DNA of 64,000 bases from LMUY01 sp965276785 (GTDB lineage: Bacteria > Pseudomonadota > Alphaproteobacteria > Acetobacterales > Acetobacteraceae). Of the stretch, positions 1 through 7,849 are shown one piece after another. Location of the stretch: NCBI GenBank assembly GCA_965276785.1, contig OZ255629.1, positions 3,782,001 to 3,846,000 on the forward strand, written 5' to 3'. Position 1 is the first letter of the stretch. Every line of letters begins with the position of its first letter. A program made the position numbers and the translations under genes. Under the pieces are notes generated by a model. It was not told the origin of the DNA, ran no database searches, and saw nothing but the letters and a program-made list of their open reading frames with translations.

Positions 1-1051
1 GACCCGTGTCGGTCAGCTTGCCGACCACGGCGAAATCCAGCTCCCATTTCTCGAAGATTGATCTGGCCAACTCCTGCCGGTCGGGACGCAGCACCATCAG
101 CATGCGCTCCTGGCTTTCCGACAGCATCATTTCGTAGGCGCTCATGCCGGGCTCGCGCTGCGGCACTGCGTCTAGGTCGAGTGCAATGCCTACGCCGCCC
201 TTCCCGGCCATCTCCACCGCCGAGGAGGTGAGCCCGGCGGCGCCCATGTCCTGGATCGCCACGATCGCGTCGGTGGCCATCAGCTCCAGGCAGGCTTCGA
301 TCAGCAACTTCTCGGTGAACGGGTCCCCCACTTGCACGGTCGGGCGCTTGCTTTCGCTGTCGGCACCGAACTCGGTGGAGGCCATGGTGGCGCCATGGAT
401 GCCGTCCCGCCCGGTGCGGCTGCCGACATAGACCACCGGATTGCCAATCCCGGCGGCGGCGGAGAGAAAGATACGGTCGCGCGGGGCGATGCCGACCGTC
501 ATGGCGTTGACCAGCGGGTTGCCGTTGTAGGCGGGATGGAAGTTTACCTCGCCGCCCACGGTCGGCACGCCGACGCAGTTGCCATAGCCGCCGATGCCGC
601 GGACCACGCCATCCACGATGCGCTTGGTGGCGGGATGGTCCGGGCTGCCGAAGCGCAAGGCGTTCAGATTGGCGATTGGGCGGGCGCCCATGGTGAACAC
701 GTCGCGCAGGATGCCGCCGACGCCGGTGGCCGCACCCTGGTAGGGCTCGATGAACGACGGGTGGTTGTGCGACTCCATCTTGAAGACGGCCGCTAAACCC
801 TCGCCGATGTCCACTACACCCGCATTCTCGCCGGGTCCGTGGATCACCCAAGGGGCTTGCGTCGGCAGTTGCTTGAGCCAGACGCGGGAGGATTTGTAGG
901 AGCAATGCTCCGACCACATGACGGAGAAAATCCCCAGTTCCGTGAGCGTTGGGATACGGTCCAGGATGGTGAGGACGCGGCCGTATTCCGCGGCGGACAA
1001 ACCGAATTCGGCGGCCAGCGCCTGGTTGACGTCTCTCAAGCCGGGCCTCAC
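1..1051 (-). CDS. purL: Phosphoribosylformylglycinamidine synthase II, PurL (3' end cut by window)
   Basis: PurL is the catalytic ATP-dependent subunit of FGAM synthase (purine synthesis, cytoplasm). Reading leftward, the N-terminus gives VNQALAAEFGLSAAEY and then the family block GIFSVMWSEHCSYKSS, followed by KMESHNHPSFIEPYQGAATG, the Mg/ATP-binding core. I chose GTG at 1051 because it overlaps the purQ stop as GTGA, which fits translational coupling; TTG at 1039 is an in-frame alternative. About 350 residues are visible of an expected 720-740, and the rest lies beyond the window start. It is the last gene of the leftward purC-purS-purQ-purL run. Confidence 0.95.
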   Translation of the reverse strand, partial: MRPGLRDVNQALAAEFGLSAAEYGRVLTILDRIPTLTELGIFSVMWSEHCSYKSSRVWLKQLPTQAPWVIHGPGENAGVVDIGEGLAAVFKMESHNHPSFIEPYQGAATGVGGILRDVFTMGARPIANLNALRFGSPDHPATKRIVDGVVRGIGGYGNCVGVPTVGGEVNFHPAYNGNPLVNAMTVGIAPRDRIFLSAAAGIGNPVVYVGSRTGRDGIHGATMASTEFGADSESKRPTVQVGDPFTEKLLIEACLELMATDAIVAIQDMGAAGLTSSAVEMAGKGGVGIALDLDAVPQREPGMSAYEMMLSESQERMLMVLRPDRQELARSIFEKWELDFAVVGKLTDTG

Positions 1052-1743
1052 GCCGCCAGCGCCTCAACCAGCCCGGCGAACAGCGGTGCCCCGTCCGTGC
1101 CGCCGACCAGCGGGTCCACCAGGTCTTCCGGGTGCGGCATCAGGCCAAGGACGCGACCATTGGCGCTGGTGATGCCGGCGATGGAGCGGGCGGAGCCGTT
1201 CGGGTTGGCCTCGGCCGTGGCTTCGCCGGCTGGCGTGACGTAGCGGAACGCCACCCGGTTTTCGGCTTCCAACGCGTCGAGCGTCGCCGGGTCGGCGGTG
1301 TAGTTGCCGTCGCCATGGGCCATGGGGGCGCGGAACACCTGACCCATTCGGTAGTGCCGGGTGAAGGCGGTGCCGGCACGCTCGACGCGAAGATGACAGT
1401 CGCGCGAGATGAACCGCAGCCCGGCGTTGCGCAGCAGAGCGCCCGGCAGCAATTGCGCCTCGGTGAGGATTTGGAAGCCGTTGCAGATGCCGAGCACGTG
1501 GCCGCCCCGGTCGGCGAAGGCGCGGATGGCCGGCATGATCGGCGCGTGCGCTGCCATGGCGCCGCAGCGCAGGTAGTCGCCATGGGAGAACCCCCCGGGC
1601 AGGATGATGAGGTCGAGCCTGTCCGGCAGCGTGGTCTCGCGGTGCCACAACACGGGCGGCCGCTGGCCGGTGGCGCGCTGCAAGGCAATCGCGACGTCGC
1701 GCTCGCGGTTGGTGCCGGGGAAGAGCACAATGGCGGATCTCAC
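1048..1743 (-). CDS. purQ: Phosphoribosylformylglycinamidine synthase I, PurQ (glutaminase subunit)
   Basis: PurQ releases ammonia from glutamine for PurL in the three-part PurS/PurQ/PurL FGAM synthase. The 231-residue length is normal for the family. The class I amidotransferase triad is visible: nucleophile Cys87 in GICNGFQ, and His204 and Glu206 in MPHPED. Start is GTG, preceded by a GAGGA-like ribosome site. The stop overlaps the purL start. Upstream, the expected neighbour purS is separated by a toxin-antitoxin pair on the opposite strand, so purQL transcription must either cross that insert or start from its own promoter between 1744 and about 1850. Confidence 0.96.
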   Translation of the reverse strand: MRSAIVLFPGTNRERDVAIALQRATGQRPPVLWHRETTLPDRLDLIILPGGFSHGDYLRCGAMAAHAPIMPAIRAFADRGGHVLGICNGFQILTEAQLLPGALLRNAGLRFISRDCHLRVERAGTAFTRHYRMGQVFRAPMAHGDGNYTADPATLDALEAENRVAFRYVTPAGEATAEANPNGSARSIAGITSANGRVLGLMPHPEDLVDPLVGGTDGAPLFAGLVEALAA

Positions 1744-1858
1744 GGCGTCAAGGGTCCTCGGGTCGGTCGCGTGTGGTGTCTAGCACAGCCCCGAGATTTT
1801 GTTGCAGCGAGGCGATGGCATGAGTAAGATGCATTATGGAGCCAATTTGGAGGCAACC

Positions 1859-2107
1859 ATGTCGGTGAACCTGTCGATCAAGAATGCGCCTGATGAGCTT
1901 GTCGCGACGCTCAGGACTCGGGCGGCTCGCCACCATCGGTCCTTGCAGGGGGAGTTAATGGCGATTTTGGAACGCGCCGCCGATGATCGAGCGGAATCGG
2001 ACGACCAGGGCGATGTCGCGCGCCGGGTGATCCAAGAGCTTGATGACATGGGCTTGCGTCGGGGTTCCGAGTCGGTGCGGATGATTCGCGAAGATCGTGA
2101 TCGCTAG
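1859..2107 (+). CDS. Ribbon-helix-helix antitoxin, FitA/VapB type
   Basis: An 82-residue protein beginning MSVNLSIKNAPDELVATLR, followed by a basic helix and HRSLQGELMAILE. This is the FitA-like Arc/MetJ ribbon-helix-helix pattern of antitoxins that bind their own promoter and neutralise a PIN nuclease. The acidic C-terminal half (SDDQGD, REDRDR) would be the toxin-wrapping part. ATG 1859 is preferred because GGAGG lies 5-9 bases upstream; in-frame ATGs at 1820 and 1829 are alternatives. The PIN gene starts 8 bases downstream, so the two form one operon. It runs opposite to the surrounding purine genes, which suggests insertion. Confidence 0.85.
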   Translation: MSVNLSIKNAPDELVATLRTRAARHHRSLQGELMAILERAADDRAESDDQGDVARRVIQELDDMGLRRGSESVRMIREDRDR

Positions 2108-2115
2108 CAATCGCT

Positions 2116-2487
2116 ATGGTGAAGGTCATAGACGCGTCCGCGTTGGCGGCAATCTGTTTCGGTGAACCAGAGGCCATTGCCGTTGCGCGAGACCTCGATG
2201 GTACACGCTTGATTGCACCAGGATTGCTCGACTTCGAACTGACGAATGTTGCCTGGAAGATTATTCGGCGTGAGCCAGGCTTTCGCGACTTGATCATAGC
2301 CGGCCTGCGGAAGCGCGCCGATTTCCGGATTGAATTGCAGCAAGTCGATTGGCTGCAAACCTTGAACCTCGCGCTTCAAACCGGTTTGAGCGGCTACGAC
2401 GCAAGTTACTTGTGGCTCTCTCGCACCCGTCAGGCGCCGCTGATTACGCTCGATAGCAAGCTTCAACGCGTTGCGATTGGCGCCTGA
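2116..2487 (+). CDS. PIN-domain toxin ribonuclease, VapC/FitB type
   Basis: A 123-residue PIN-domain protein, the usual VapC length. Acidic metal-binding residues sit where expected: Asp6 in VIDASAL, Glu41 in LDFELTNVAWK, Asp95 in SGYDASYL and Asp113 in ITLDSKL. Such toxins cleave specific RNAs, often initiator tRNA or rRNA, when the antitoxin is lost; the target cannot be read from sequence. It follows the ribbon-helix-helix antitoxin in a two-gene operon placed between purS and purQ. No transposase or clear repeat flanks the pair. Confidence 0.92.
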   Translation: MVKVIDASALAAICFGEPEAIAVARDLDGTRLIAPGLLDFELTNVAWKIIRREPGFRDLIIAGLRKRADFRIELQQVDWLQTLNLALQTGLSGYDASYLWLSRTRQAPLITLDSKLQRVAIGA

Positions 2488-2527
2488 GCCTGGGGCGACG
2501 CTCACAGGGCCGCAGGCAACCTATCCC

Positions 2528-2815
2528 TCACTGAAGCACCTCAGGAGCCGCACCAGGCTGCTTTGTCGTGACCTGCCCGGCCACATCCACCCGAAAGCTC
2601 TCGATCACCGTATTGGCCAGTAGCTTGCGCGCCATTGCCTCCGCCGTCTCCCGCGCCCGGTCTGGGTCGGTTTCCGCCAGCTCCAGCTCGATCACCTTGC
2701 CCGCGCGCACCTCGCCCACGCCCGCGAAGCCGAGCGTGCTGAGCGCATGGCCGATGGCGCGGCCCTGCGGGTCCAGCACGCCCGGCTTCAGCATGACGGT
2801 GACCACCGCCTTCAC
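2528..2815 (-). CDS. purS: FGAM synthase accessory subunit PurS
   Basis: PurS is the small subunit that bridges PurQ and PurL and helps ammonia channelling. The 95-residue product starts VKAVVTVMLKPGVLDPQGRA, the conserved PurS opening, followed by the GFAGVGEVRAGKVIELELAE strand-helix-strand. GTG 2815 overlaps the purC stop in a GTGA junction, so the two are translationally coupled. The C-terminus is about 12 residues longer than typical (TTKQPGAAPEVLQ). It is separated from purQ by the toxin-antitoxin module. Confidence 0.93.
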   Translation of the reverse strand: MKAVVTVMLKPGVLDPQGRAIGHALSTLGFAGVGEVRAGKVIELELAETDPDRARETAEAMARKLLANTVIESFRVDVAGQVTTKQPGAAPEVLQ

Positions 2816-3576
2816 TGCACCGCCTCCGGGCCCTTCAAGTCCCGCGCGCCCGCCTCGGGGAGGATGCCCAAGCGGCGGGCGACCTCCTGATAACCCTCCT
2901 CCACCCGGCCCAAGTCGCGGCGGAAGCGGTCCTTGTCCATCTTCTCGTTGGTCTTGCTGTCCCATAGGCGGCAATTGTCGGGGCTGATCTCGTCGGCCAG
3001 GACGATGCGCATGTCCTCGTCCTCCCACAGCCGGCCAAACTCCAGCTTGAAGTCCACCAGGGTGATGCCAACGCCCAGGAATAGGCCGGTGAGGAAATCG
3101 TTCACCCGCAGGGTCAGCGAGACGATGTCGTCCATGTCGGCGGTGTTGGCCCAGCCGAAGGCGGTGATGTGTTCTTCCGCCACCATCGGGTCGTTCAGCG
3201 CGTCGTTCTTATAGTAGTACTCGATGATGGAGCGGGGCAGGCGCGTGCCCTCCGGGATGCCGAGCCGGGTGGAGAGCGACCCGGCGGCCACGTTGCGCAC
3301 CACGATTTCCAACGGGATGATCTCCACCTCGCGGATGAGCTGCTCGCGCATGTTCAGCCGGCGGACGAAGTGCGTCGGCACGCCGATGTCGCCCAGCCGG
3401 GTCATCAGGTATTCGCTGATGCGATTGTTCAGCACGCCCTTGCCGGTAATGGTGCCCTTCTTGGCACCGTTGCCGGAGGTCGCGTCATCCTTGAAGTACT
3501 GCACCAGGGTGCCAGGCTCTGGCCCTTCAAACAGGACCTTTGCCTTGCCCTCGTAAAGCTGCCGGCGCCGGGCCAT
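2812..3576 (-). CDS. purC: SAICAR synthase PurC
   Basis: Phosphoribosylaminoimidazole-succinocarboxamide synthase ligates aspartate to CAIR using ATP. The 254-residue length is typical. Visible motifs are RRQLYEGKAKVLFEG at the N-terminus, the DDATSGNGAKKGTITGKG nucleotide loop, EIIPLEIVVRNVAAGS, LVDFKLEFGR and DEISPDNCRLWD. Translation starts at ATG. It lies 26 bp downstream of the NRDE gene on the same strand and overlaps purS, so it may be read from a promoter shared with that gene. Confidence 0.97.
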   Translation of the reverse strand: MARRRQLYEGKAKVLFEGPEPGTLVQYFKDDATSGNGAKKGTITGKGVLNNRISEYLMTRLGDIGVPTHFVRRLNMREQLIREVEIIPLEIVVRNVAAGSLSTRLGIPEGTRLPRSIIEYYYKNDALNDPMVAEEHITAFGWANTADMDDIVSLTLRVNDFLTGLFLGVGITLVDFKLEFGRLWEDEDMRIVLADEISPDNCRLWDSKTNEKMDKDRFRRDLGRVEEGYQEVARRLGILPEAGARDLKGPEAVQ

Positions 3577-3602
3577 TCACCTATCCTCGTCTCGTCGCAG
3601 CC

Positions 3603-4361
3603 CTATAGCAGCCGGGGCGCCCCCCCGCCACCCGCCAGGCCGAGCGCCGGAACCAGGTGGAAGGCCGCCTTGCCCGCACGGCCTGGCGCAAACCACCATT
3701 GCACGTCGCCCGACATGGACAGGGCGAGCAAGGAAGCGCAGGTGGTGCCGAACCCGTCCATTGGCGGCACTGACAGGGCGGCTTCGCGCGGCGGGGCCTC
3801 GTCCGCGAGCAGGGTTTGCCAGACTGCCCAATCCGGCGGGTTCGGTGCTTGGGCGGCTCGGAACCGCGGCAGGTGGCGAGCGACCCTGGGGCTGGAAAGG
3901 TCGTCCGGATCGTGCGCGGTGAGCATGTGTAGGCCCGGCGGCAATGGCTCGGCGCTCAATTCGCCCGCCTCGTCGTTGCGGATGAACCAAACAGCCGCGC
4001 GCTCCGCCACCACCATGTTGAAGCTGCGAAAGGCAGCGCCGTCCAGGGCCGCGAGAGCCTGGGCGGCAGTAGCTGCGCTGCTGTGCCGAGCGGCTAACAG
4101 CGGCAAATCCCCGCGGCTGCGTTTGCCCGGCGCCGGGCCGAGGCTGCCGGGCCGGTTGAGCACGGCGGCGAGCACGCCGGCACCATTCACCGCCATCCAG
4201 GTACCACCGCCGAGCCGGTCCCGCCCGCCGGTGACGTCAGGTTGAGCCGGCCAGTAGGCGGCCGGCGGGTCCCACGGGCGGTCTAGTCGTTCGTCCCGGT
4301 TGGCGGCGCATAGCAGCGGCCAGGCATGGCCCGGCCGCGACAGGGTGATAAGGGTGCACAC
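3603..4361 (-). CDS. NRDE/TANGO2-like family protein
   Basis: A 252-residue protein starting with Met-Cys-Thr (GTG codon) and containing the diagnostic NRDE tetrapeptide near residue 20 (LLCAANRDERLDRPW), then GGRDRLGGGTWMAVN. This matches the NRDE (TANGO2) family, whose N-terminal Cys and fold recall Ntn hydrolases; the biochemical role is not established, and haem trafficking has been proposed for eukaryotic members. No signal peptide is seen. It is the gene upstream of purC on the same strand with a short gap, so it is probably co-transcribed. Confidence 0.85.
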   Translation of the reverse strand: MCTLITLSRPGHAWPLLCAANRDERLDRPWDPPAAYWPAQPDVTGGRDRLGGGTWMAVNGAGVLAAVLNRPGSLGPAPGKRSRGDLPLLAARHSSAATAAQALAALDGAAFRSFNMVVAERAAVWFIRNDEAGELSAEPLPPGLHMLTAHDPDDLSSPRVARHLPRFRAAQAPNPPDWAVWQTLLADEAPPREAALSVPPMDGFGTTCASLLALSMSGDVQWWFAPGRAGKAAFHLVPALGLAGGGGAPRLL

Positions 4362-4391
4362 GGCCCTGGACGTAGGCCCGCGCTGTGCGCG

Positions 4392-4613
4392 TTACCAGCG
4401 GCCGCCATCCCGCCAATCGTGAGACTGGTGCCACTCTTCCCACCGGCGATGCCGCTCCCACTCGTGATGGCGCCACTCGCGGGCGCGCCATTCCTCACCG
4501 GGGGCATAGCCATACCCGGGCGGCGGCGCCTGCACCCATACCGGTTGGGCGGACGCGATGCCGGCGCTGGCGAGGCCGGCGAAGATGGTCAGGCTGAACA
4601 GGGCTTTGCGCAT
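4392..4613 (-). CDS. Small secreted Trp/Arg/His-rich protein
   Basis: A 73-residue product. Residues 1-22 form a clear Sec signal peptide (MRKALFSLTIFAGLASAGIA, then SAQ), and the mature part is extraordinarily rich in Trp, Arg, His and Glu. The start is supported by a strong AAGGAGG ribosome site 5-11 bases upstream. The function is unknown; small periplasmic proteins of this composition are common in alphaproteobacteria. It is a stand-alone gene between the NRDE gene and the rightward HAD gene. Confidence 0.7.
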   Translation of the reverse strand: MRKALFSLTIFAGLASAGIASAQPVWVQAPPPGYGYAPGEEWRAREWRHHEWERHRRWEEWHQSHDWRDGGRW

Positions 4614-4741
4614 GACGGACCTCCTTGATCCAGGAGCGACCGTGCGCGGGGACGATGGCCGAATGAGGGAAGATTTGTGATGGAACGATGGCCGATGCGG
4701 TGCCTCTAGGCTTCGTCCGGCACGGCGCGAGGCTCACCTAA

Positions 4742-5431
4742 ATGGCAACATCTGATGCCCATCAGATCACGACCCTAACGTTCGATTGCTATGGCACATT
4801 GATCGATTATGAGGCGGGGACCATCGCGGCTCTGCGGCCCCTGCTTGATCGTCATAATGTGACGCTATCGGATGACGCGGTGATTCGCACCTGCCAGGAG
4901 ATCGAAGCTCCTTGTTGCGACCCTCCTTATCGGCTTTACAAGGACGTACTGCGGGCGGTCGTGGACGGCTTCGGCGCTCGGTTCAGCTTCAAGGTGGCCG
5001 CCGCAGACCGAGACATCCTGGTCCGCTCGCTTCCGGAATGGCGCCCCTTCCCCGACACCGTGGACAGCCTGCGCTTGCTGCAACGCCGCTATCGGCTTGC
5101 GATTATCTCCAACATCGATGACGACCTTGTGGCAGGGTCCTTGGCTCAACTGCAGGTCTCGTTCACGGACGTGGTCACGGCGGAGCAAACGCGCTGCTAC
5201 AAGCCGCGCCGCCCCATCTTTGAGCAGGCGCTACGCCGTCTAGGCGCCACGCCTGGGACGGTCGCCCACGTCGCTGAGGGCGCCGATGAGATCGTTCCCG
5301 CAAGAGAACTGGGCTGTGCGACGGTTTGGGTCCGCCGCAATGGCCGGTCGGCAAGATTTTTGAAGCAGCCGCCTGACTTGGAGGTTGCCGACCTTCAAGC
5401 CCTGCCGATGGCATTGGACACAAGAGCATAG
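4742..5431 (+). CDS. HAD superfamily hydrolase, haloacid dehalogenase type II-like
   Basis: A 229-residue HAD hydrolase. Motif I is TFDCYGTLIDYE with the nucleophilic Asp, motif II is IISNIDDDL, the motif III lysine lies in CYKPRRPIF, and the motif IV region is VAEGADEIVPARELG. The Cys-Tyr-Gly-Thr form of motif I is characteristic of (S)-2-haloacid dehalogenase-type proteins, but many members act on phosphate esters, so the substrate is unassigned. It stands alone on the + strand. In motif IV the usual acidic pair is altered (EGADE). Confidence 0.85.
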   Translation: MATSDAHQITTLTFDCYGTLIDYEAGTIAALRPLLDRHNVTLSDDAVIRTCQEIEAPCCDPPYRLYKDVLRAVVDGFGARFSFKVAAADRDILVRSLPEWRPFPDTVDSLRLLQRRYRLAIISNIDDDLVAGSLAQLQVSFTDVVTAEQTRCYKPRRPIFEQALRRLGATPGTVAHVAEGADEIVPARELGCATVWVRRNGRSARFLKQPPDLEVADLQALPMALDTRA

Positions 5432-5457
5432 GACACTAGGCGGAGAGTACAGCCGCG

Positions 5458-5715
5458 CTAGCCGCCAACAATCTGCAGCAACGCCAGAGATGTCATCGTC
5501 ATTGCCGCGCCGGTGCCGATCCCCATAACGATGTTGGAGACTGTCGCGAACGTGCCCGCGTCTTGCTGCTTTGCCATCGTGATATATTGAATGGCAGCTG
5601 CCGCAAAGCCTTTGCTGAGGTCGGCAATTTGTGCGGGATGGTCGATACTGAAAGGACTGAAGAAGTTCATGACACACCGTAAAATGCTTGATGGCAATTT
5701 CATGCCAAGCGACAA
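5458..5715 (-). CDS. Small hypothetical protein, Ala/Met-rich
   Basis: A possible 70-85-residue protein. The longest frame starts at TTG 5715, but ATG 5670 (MNFFSPFSIDHPAQIADLSK) looks more natural. The C-terminal half (FAAAAIQYITMAKQQDAG and then NIVMGIGTGAAMTMTSLALL) is amphipathic to hydrophobic and could be a membrane or assembly helix. No family is recognised; a loose resemblance to R-body RebB-like proteins was considered and not supported. It ends 42 bases upstream of the purB stop region, on the same strand as purB. Confidence 0.45.
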   Translation of the reverse strand: MSLGMKLPSSILRCVMNFFSPFSIDHPAQIADLSKGFAAAAIQYITMAKQQDAGTFATVSNIVMGIGTGAAMTMTSLALLQIVGG

Positions 5716-5756
5716 CCCACCGTTTCAAGCATCTTTTTCAAATCACCGCCGCGAGG

Positions 5757-7109
5757 TCAGACAAGCGGCAGCTCGGCAGCGCCAAACACCCGCTCGAACA
5801 CGTGGTCCAGCGCCCGTAAATGGCTCGCTGGGTCCATCGCGGCGTCGATTTGCGCGCGGCTGATCCGGCCAGCCACTTCCGGGTCGGCGAGCAGGTTGTC
5901 GCGAAAACTGTCGCAATCCGGTTGCCCCAATTTCTCCCATGTTTTCATGGCATTGCGCTGAACCAGGCGATAGGCGTCCTCCCGCAGGATGCCAGCCCCG
6001 GTCAGCGCCAGCAGCACCTCGCCGCTATGCACCACCCCGCCCAAGCTCTCCAGGTTGGCCGCCATCCGATCGGGGTAAATCACCAACTGCTCGATCATCC
6101 CGGCTAGCCGCACCAGCGCGAAGTCCAGCGCGGCCGTGGCATCCGGGGCGATCACCCGTTCCACTGACGAATGGCTGATGTCGCGCTCGTGCCACAGCGC
6201 CACGTTCTCCAGCGCCGGCACGGCGGCCGAGCGCACCACCCGCGCCAAGCCGGTCAGGTTCTCGCTGAGCACCGGGTTGCGCTTGTGCGGCATGGCGGAG
6301 CTGCCCTTTTGGCCGGGGTGGAAGAACTCCTCCGCCTCGCGCACCTCGCTGCGCTGCAAATGGCGCACCTCGACCGCGAGCCGTTCGACGGCCGAGGCGA
6401 TCACGGCCAAGGTGCAGAAGAACTGCGCATGCCGGTCGCGCGCGATCACTTGAGTAGAGACGGGCTCGACGGCGAGGCCGAGCGTGCGGGCGACATGCTC
6501 TTCTACCGCCGGGTCGAGATGAGCGAAGGTGCCAACCGGGCCGGAGATTGCGCAGACAGCGATTTCCGCCCTTGCGGCCACCAGGCGGGCGCGGTTGCGG
6601 GCGAACTCGGCGTAGTGCCCGGCGAGCTTGAGGCCGAACGAGGTCGGCTCGGCATGGATGCCGTGGCTGCGGCCGATCGTGAGCGTGTGTTTGTGCTCGA
6701 AGGCACGGCGCTTTAGGGCGGCCAGCACCGCGTCCACATCCGCCAGCAGCACGTCGGCCGCTTGCGTGAGTTGCAGCGAGAGACAGGTGTCCAGCACGTC
6801 GCTGCTGGTCATACCCTGATGCACGAAGCGGCTCTCGGGCCCGATCCCCTCCGCCAGCCAGGTGAGGAAGGCGATTACGTCGTGCCGGGTCTCGGCCTCG
6901 ATGGCGTCGATGCGGTCCAGGTCGGCCTGTCCAATCGCTGCCAGCAGCGGAGTGCCTTTGTTGCGGATGGCACGGGCGGCCTCGGCCGGGATGGTTCCGA
7001 TGGCGGCCATGCCGTCGGCCGCGGCCGCCTCGATGGCGAACCACAGGCGGTAGCGGTTCTCCGGCGCCCATATGGCTGCCAGAACAGGGCGGGTATAGCG
7101 CGGGACCAT
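5757..7109 (-). CDS. purB: Adenylosuccinate lyase PurB
   Basis: Adenylosuccinate lyase acts twice in purine synthesis, cleaving SAICAR and adenylosuccinate. The 450-residue length is normal for the short bacterial form. The superfamily signature GSSAMPHKRNP is at residues 269-279, and the active-site blocks VHQGMTSSDVLDTC (96-109) and TIGRSHGIHAEPTSFG (144-159) are intact. The ATG start codon overlaps the ATG of the divergent TerC-like gene by two bases, leaving no intergenic promoter space. Confidence 0.97.
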   Translation of the reverse strand: MVPRYTRPVLAAIWAPENRYRLWFAIEAAAADGMAAIGTIPAEAARAIRNKGTPLLAAIGQADLDRIDAIEAETRHDVIAFLTWLAEGIGPESRFVHQGMTSSDVLDTCLSLQLTQAADVLLADVDAVLAALKRRAFEHKHTLTIGRSHGIHAEPTSFGLKLAGHYAEFARNRARLVAARAEIAVCAISGPVGTFAHLDPAVEEHVARTLGLAVEPVSTQVIARDRHAQFFCTLAVIASAVERLAVEVRHLQRSEVREAEEFFHPGQKGSSAMPHKRNPVLSENLTGLARVVRSAAVPALENVALWHERDISHSSVERVIAPDATAALDFALVRLAGMIEQLVIYPDRMAANLESLGGVVHSGEVLLALTGAGILREDAYRLVQRNAMKTWEKLGQPDCDSFRDNLLADPEVAGRISRAQIDAAMDPASHLRALDHVFERVFGAAELPLV

Positions 7110-7743
7110 GCAGTCGTTACTCCAAGCGGGCCTTCACTCGCCCATTCTAGCCCAACTCGCGGCCTTGGCGCAGGTGCTGTTCATTGACCTGGCTTTAGCC
7201 GGGGACAATGCCGTCGTGGTGGGGTTGGCGGTGGCCGGCCTGCCCGCCGCCCAGAAGCGGCGCGCAGTGGTGCTGGGGATCGCGGCGGCAGCGGTGATCC
7301 GGTTGGGACTGGCCTCGGTCGCGCTCAAGCTGCTCGCGATCGTGGGGCTGACCCTGGCCGGAGGAATCCTGCTTTTGTGGGTTTGCTGGCGAATGTATCG
7401 CGAGCTGCGGCCCCATCCGCGCCGCCTGGCGCCGCCGGTGCCGAAGTCGCTCGGCGCGGCCATGGCGCAGATCGCTGCCGCCGACCTGTCCATGAGCCTG
7501 GACAACGTGTTGGCGGTGGCGGGCGCGGCGCAGGGCCGGATCGGCATCTTGCTGGCTGGCCTGGGCGTTTCGGTCGTGCTGATGGCGGTGGCGGCGACGC
7601 TGGTGGCGCGCCTGCTGGAGCGGTTTCGCTGGCTGGCCTGGGCGGGGCTGCTGATCGTGCTGTTCGTTGCCTGCAAGCTTATCTGGGAAGGCGGTGCCGA
7701 CGTTTGGCTGCATGTCCTGCCCTGGCTGCATGCTAGAGCATGA
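7108..7743 (+). CDS. TerC/YjbE family integral membrane protein
   Basis: A 211-residue polytopic membrane protein with about seven hydrophobic segments. Two matching family motifs, FIDLALAGDNAVVVGLA near residue 25 and DLSMSLDNVLAVAGAA near residue 130, carry the conserved acidic residues (Asp-Asn pairs) of the TerC/YjbE family, which includes metal-export proteins such as manganese exporters. The exported ion cannot be assigned. Its start codon overlaps that of purB on the other strand. Its TGA stop falls at the edge of a dispersed palindromic repeat. Confidence 0.85.
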   Translation: MQSLLQAGLHSPILAQLAALAQVLFIDLALAGDNAVVVGLAVAGLPAAQKRRAVVLGIAAAAVIRLGLASVALKLLAIVGLTLAGGILLLWVCWRMYRELRPHPRRLAPPVPKSLGAAMAQIAAADLSMSLDNVLAVAGAAQGRIGILLAGLGVSVVLMAVAATLVARLLERFRWLAWAGLLIVLFVACKLIWEGGADVWLHVLPWLHARA

Positions 7744-7838
7744 TCGCTTCTAATAGGCGAAGCGCCCATGCTCTAACTCTCTGTTTAAGAGGCTGATTCA
7801 CGCTTCAGGTTGAGCCAACCTGAAGCGATCAGGCTCTA
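7733..7838. repeat. Dispersed palindromic repeat, copy 1 of 2 (core 7765-7838)
   Basis: A 74-bp core, 7765-7838, matches 33143-33216 at 71 of 74 positions. It contains a perfect 11-bp stem, CGCTTCAGGTT and AACCTGAAGCG, around the loop GAGCC. Here a second palindrome precedes it: AGAGCATG at 7736 pairs with CATGCTCT at 7767, with CGCTTC and GAAGCG inside. The element overlaps the stop codon of the TerC-like gene. It could act as a bidirectional transcription terminator, but there is no long T run. Confidence 0.8.
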
Positions 7839-7849
7839 GCGCGCAATGA

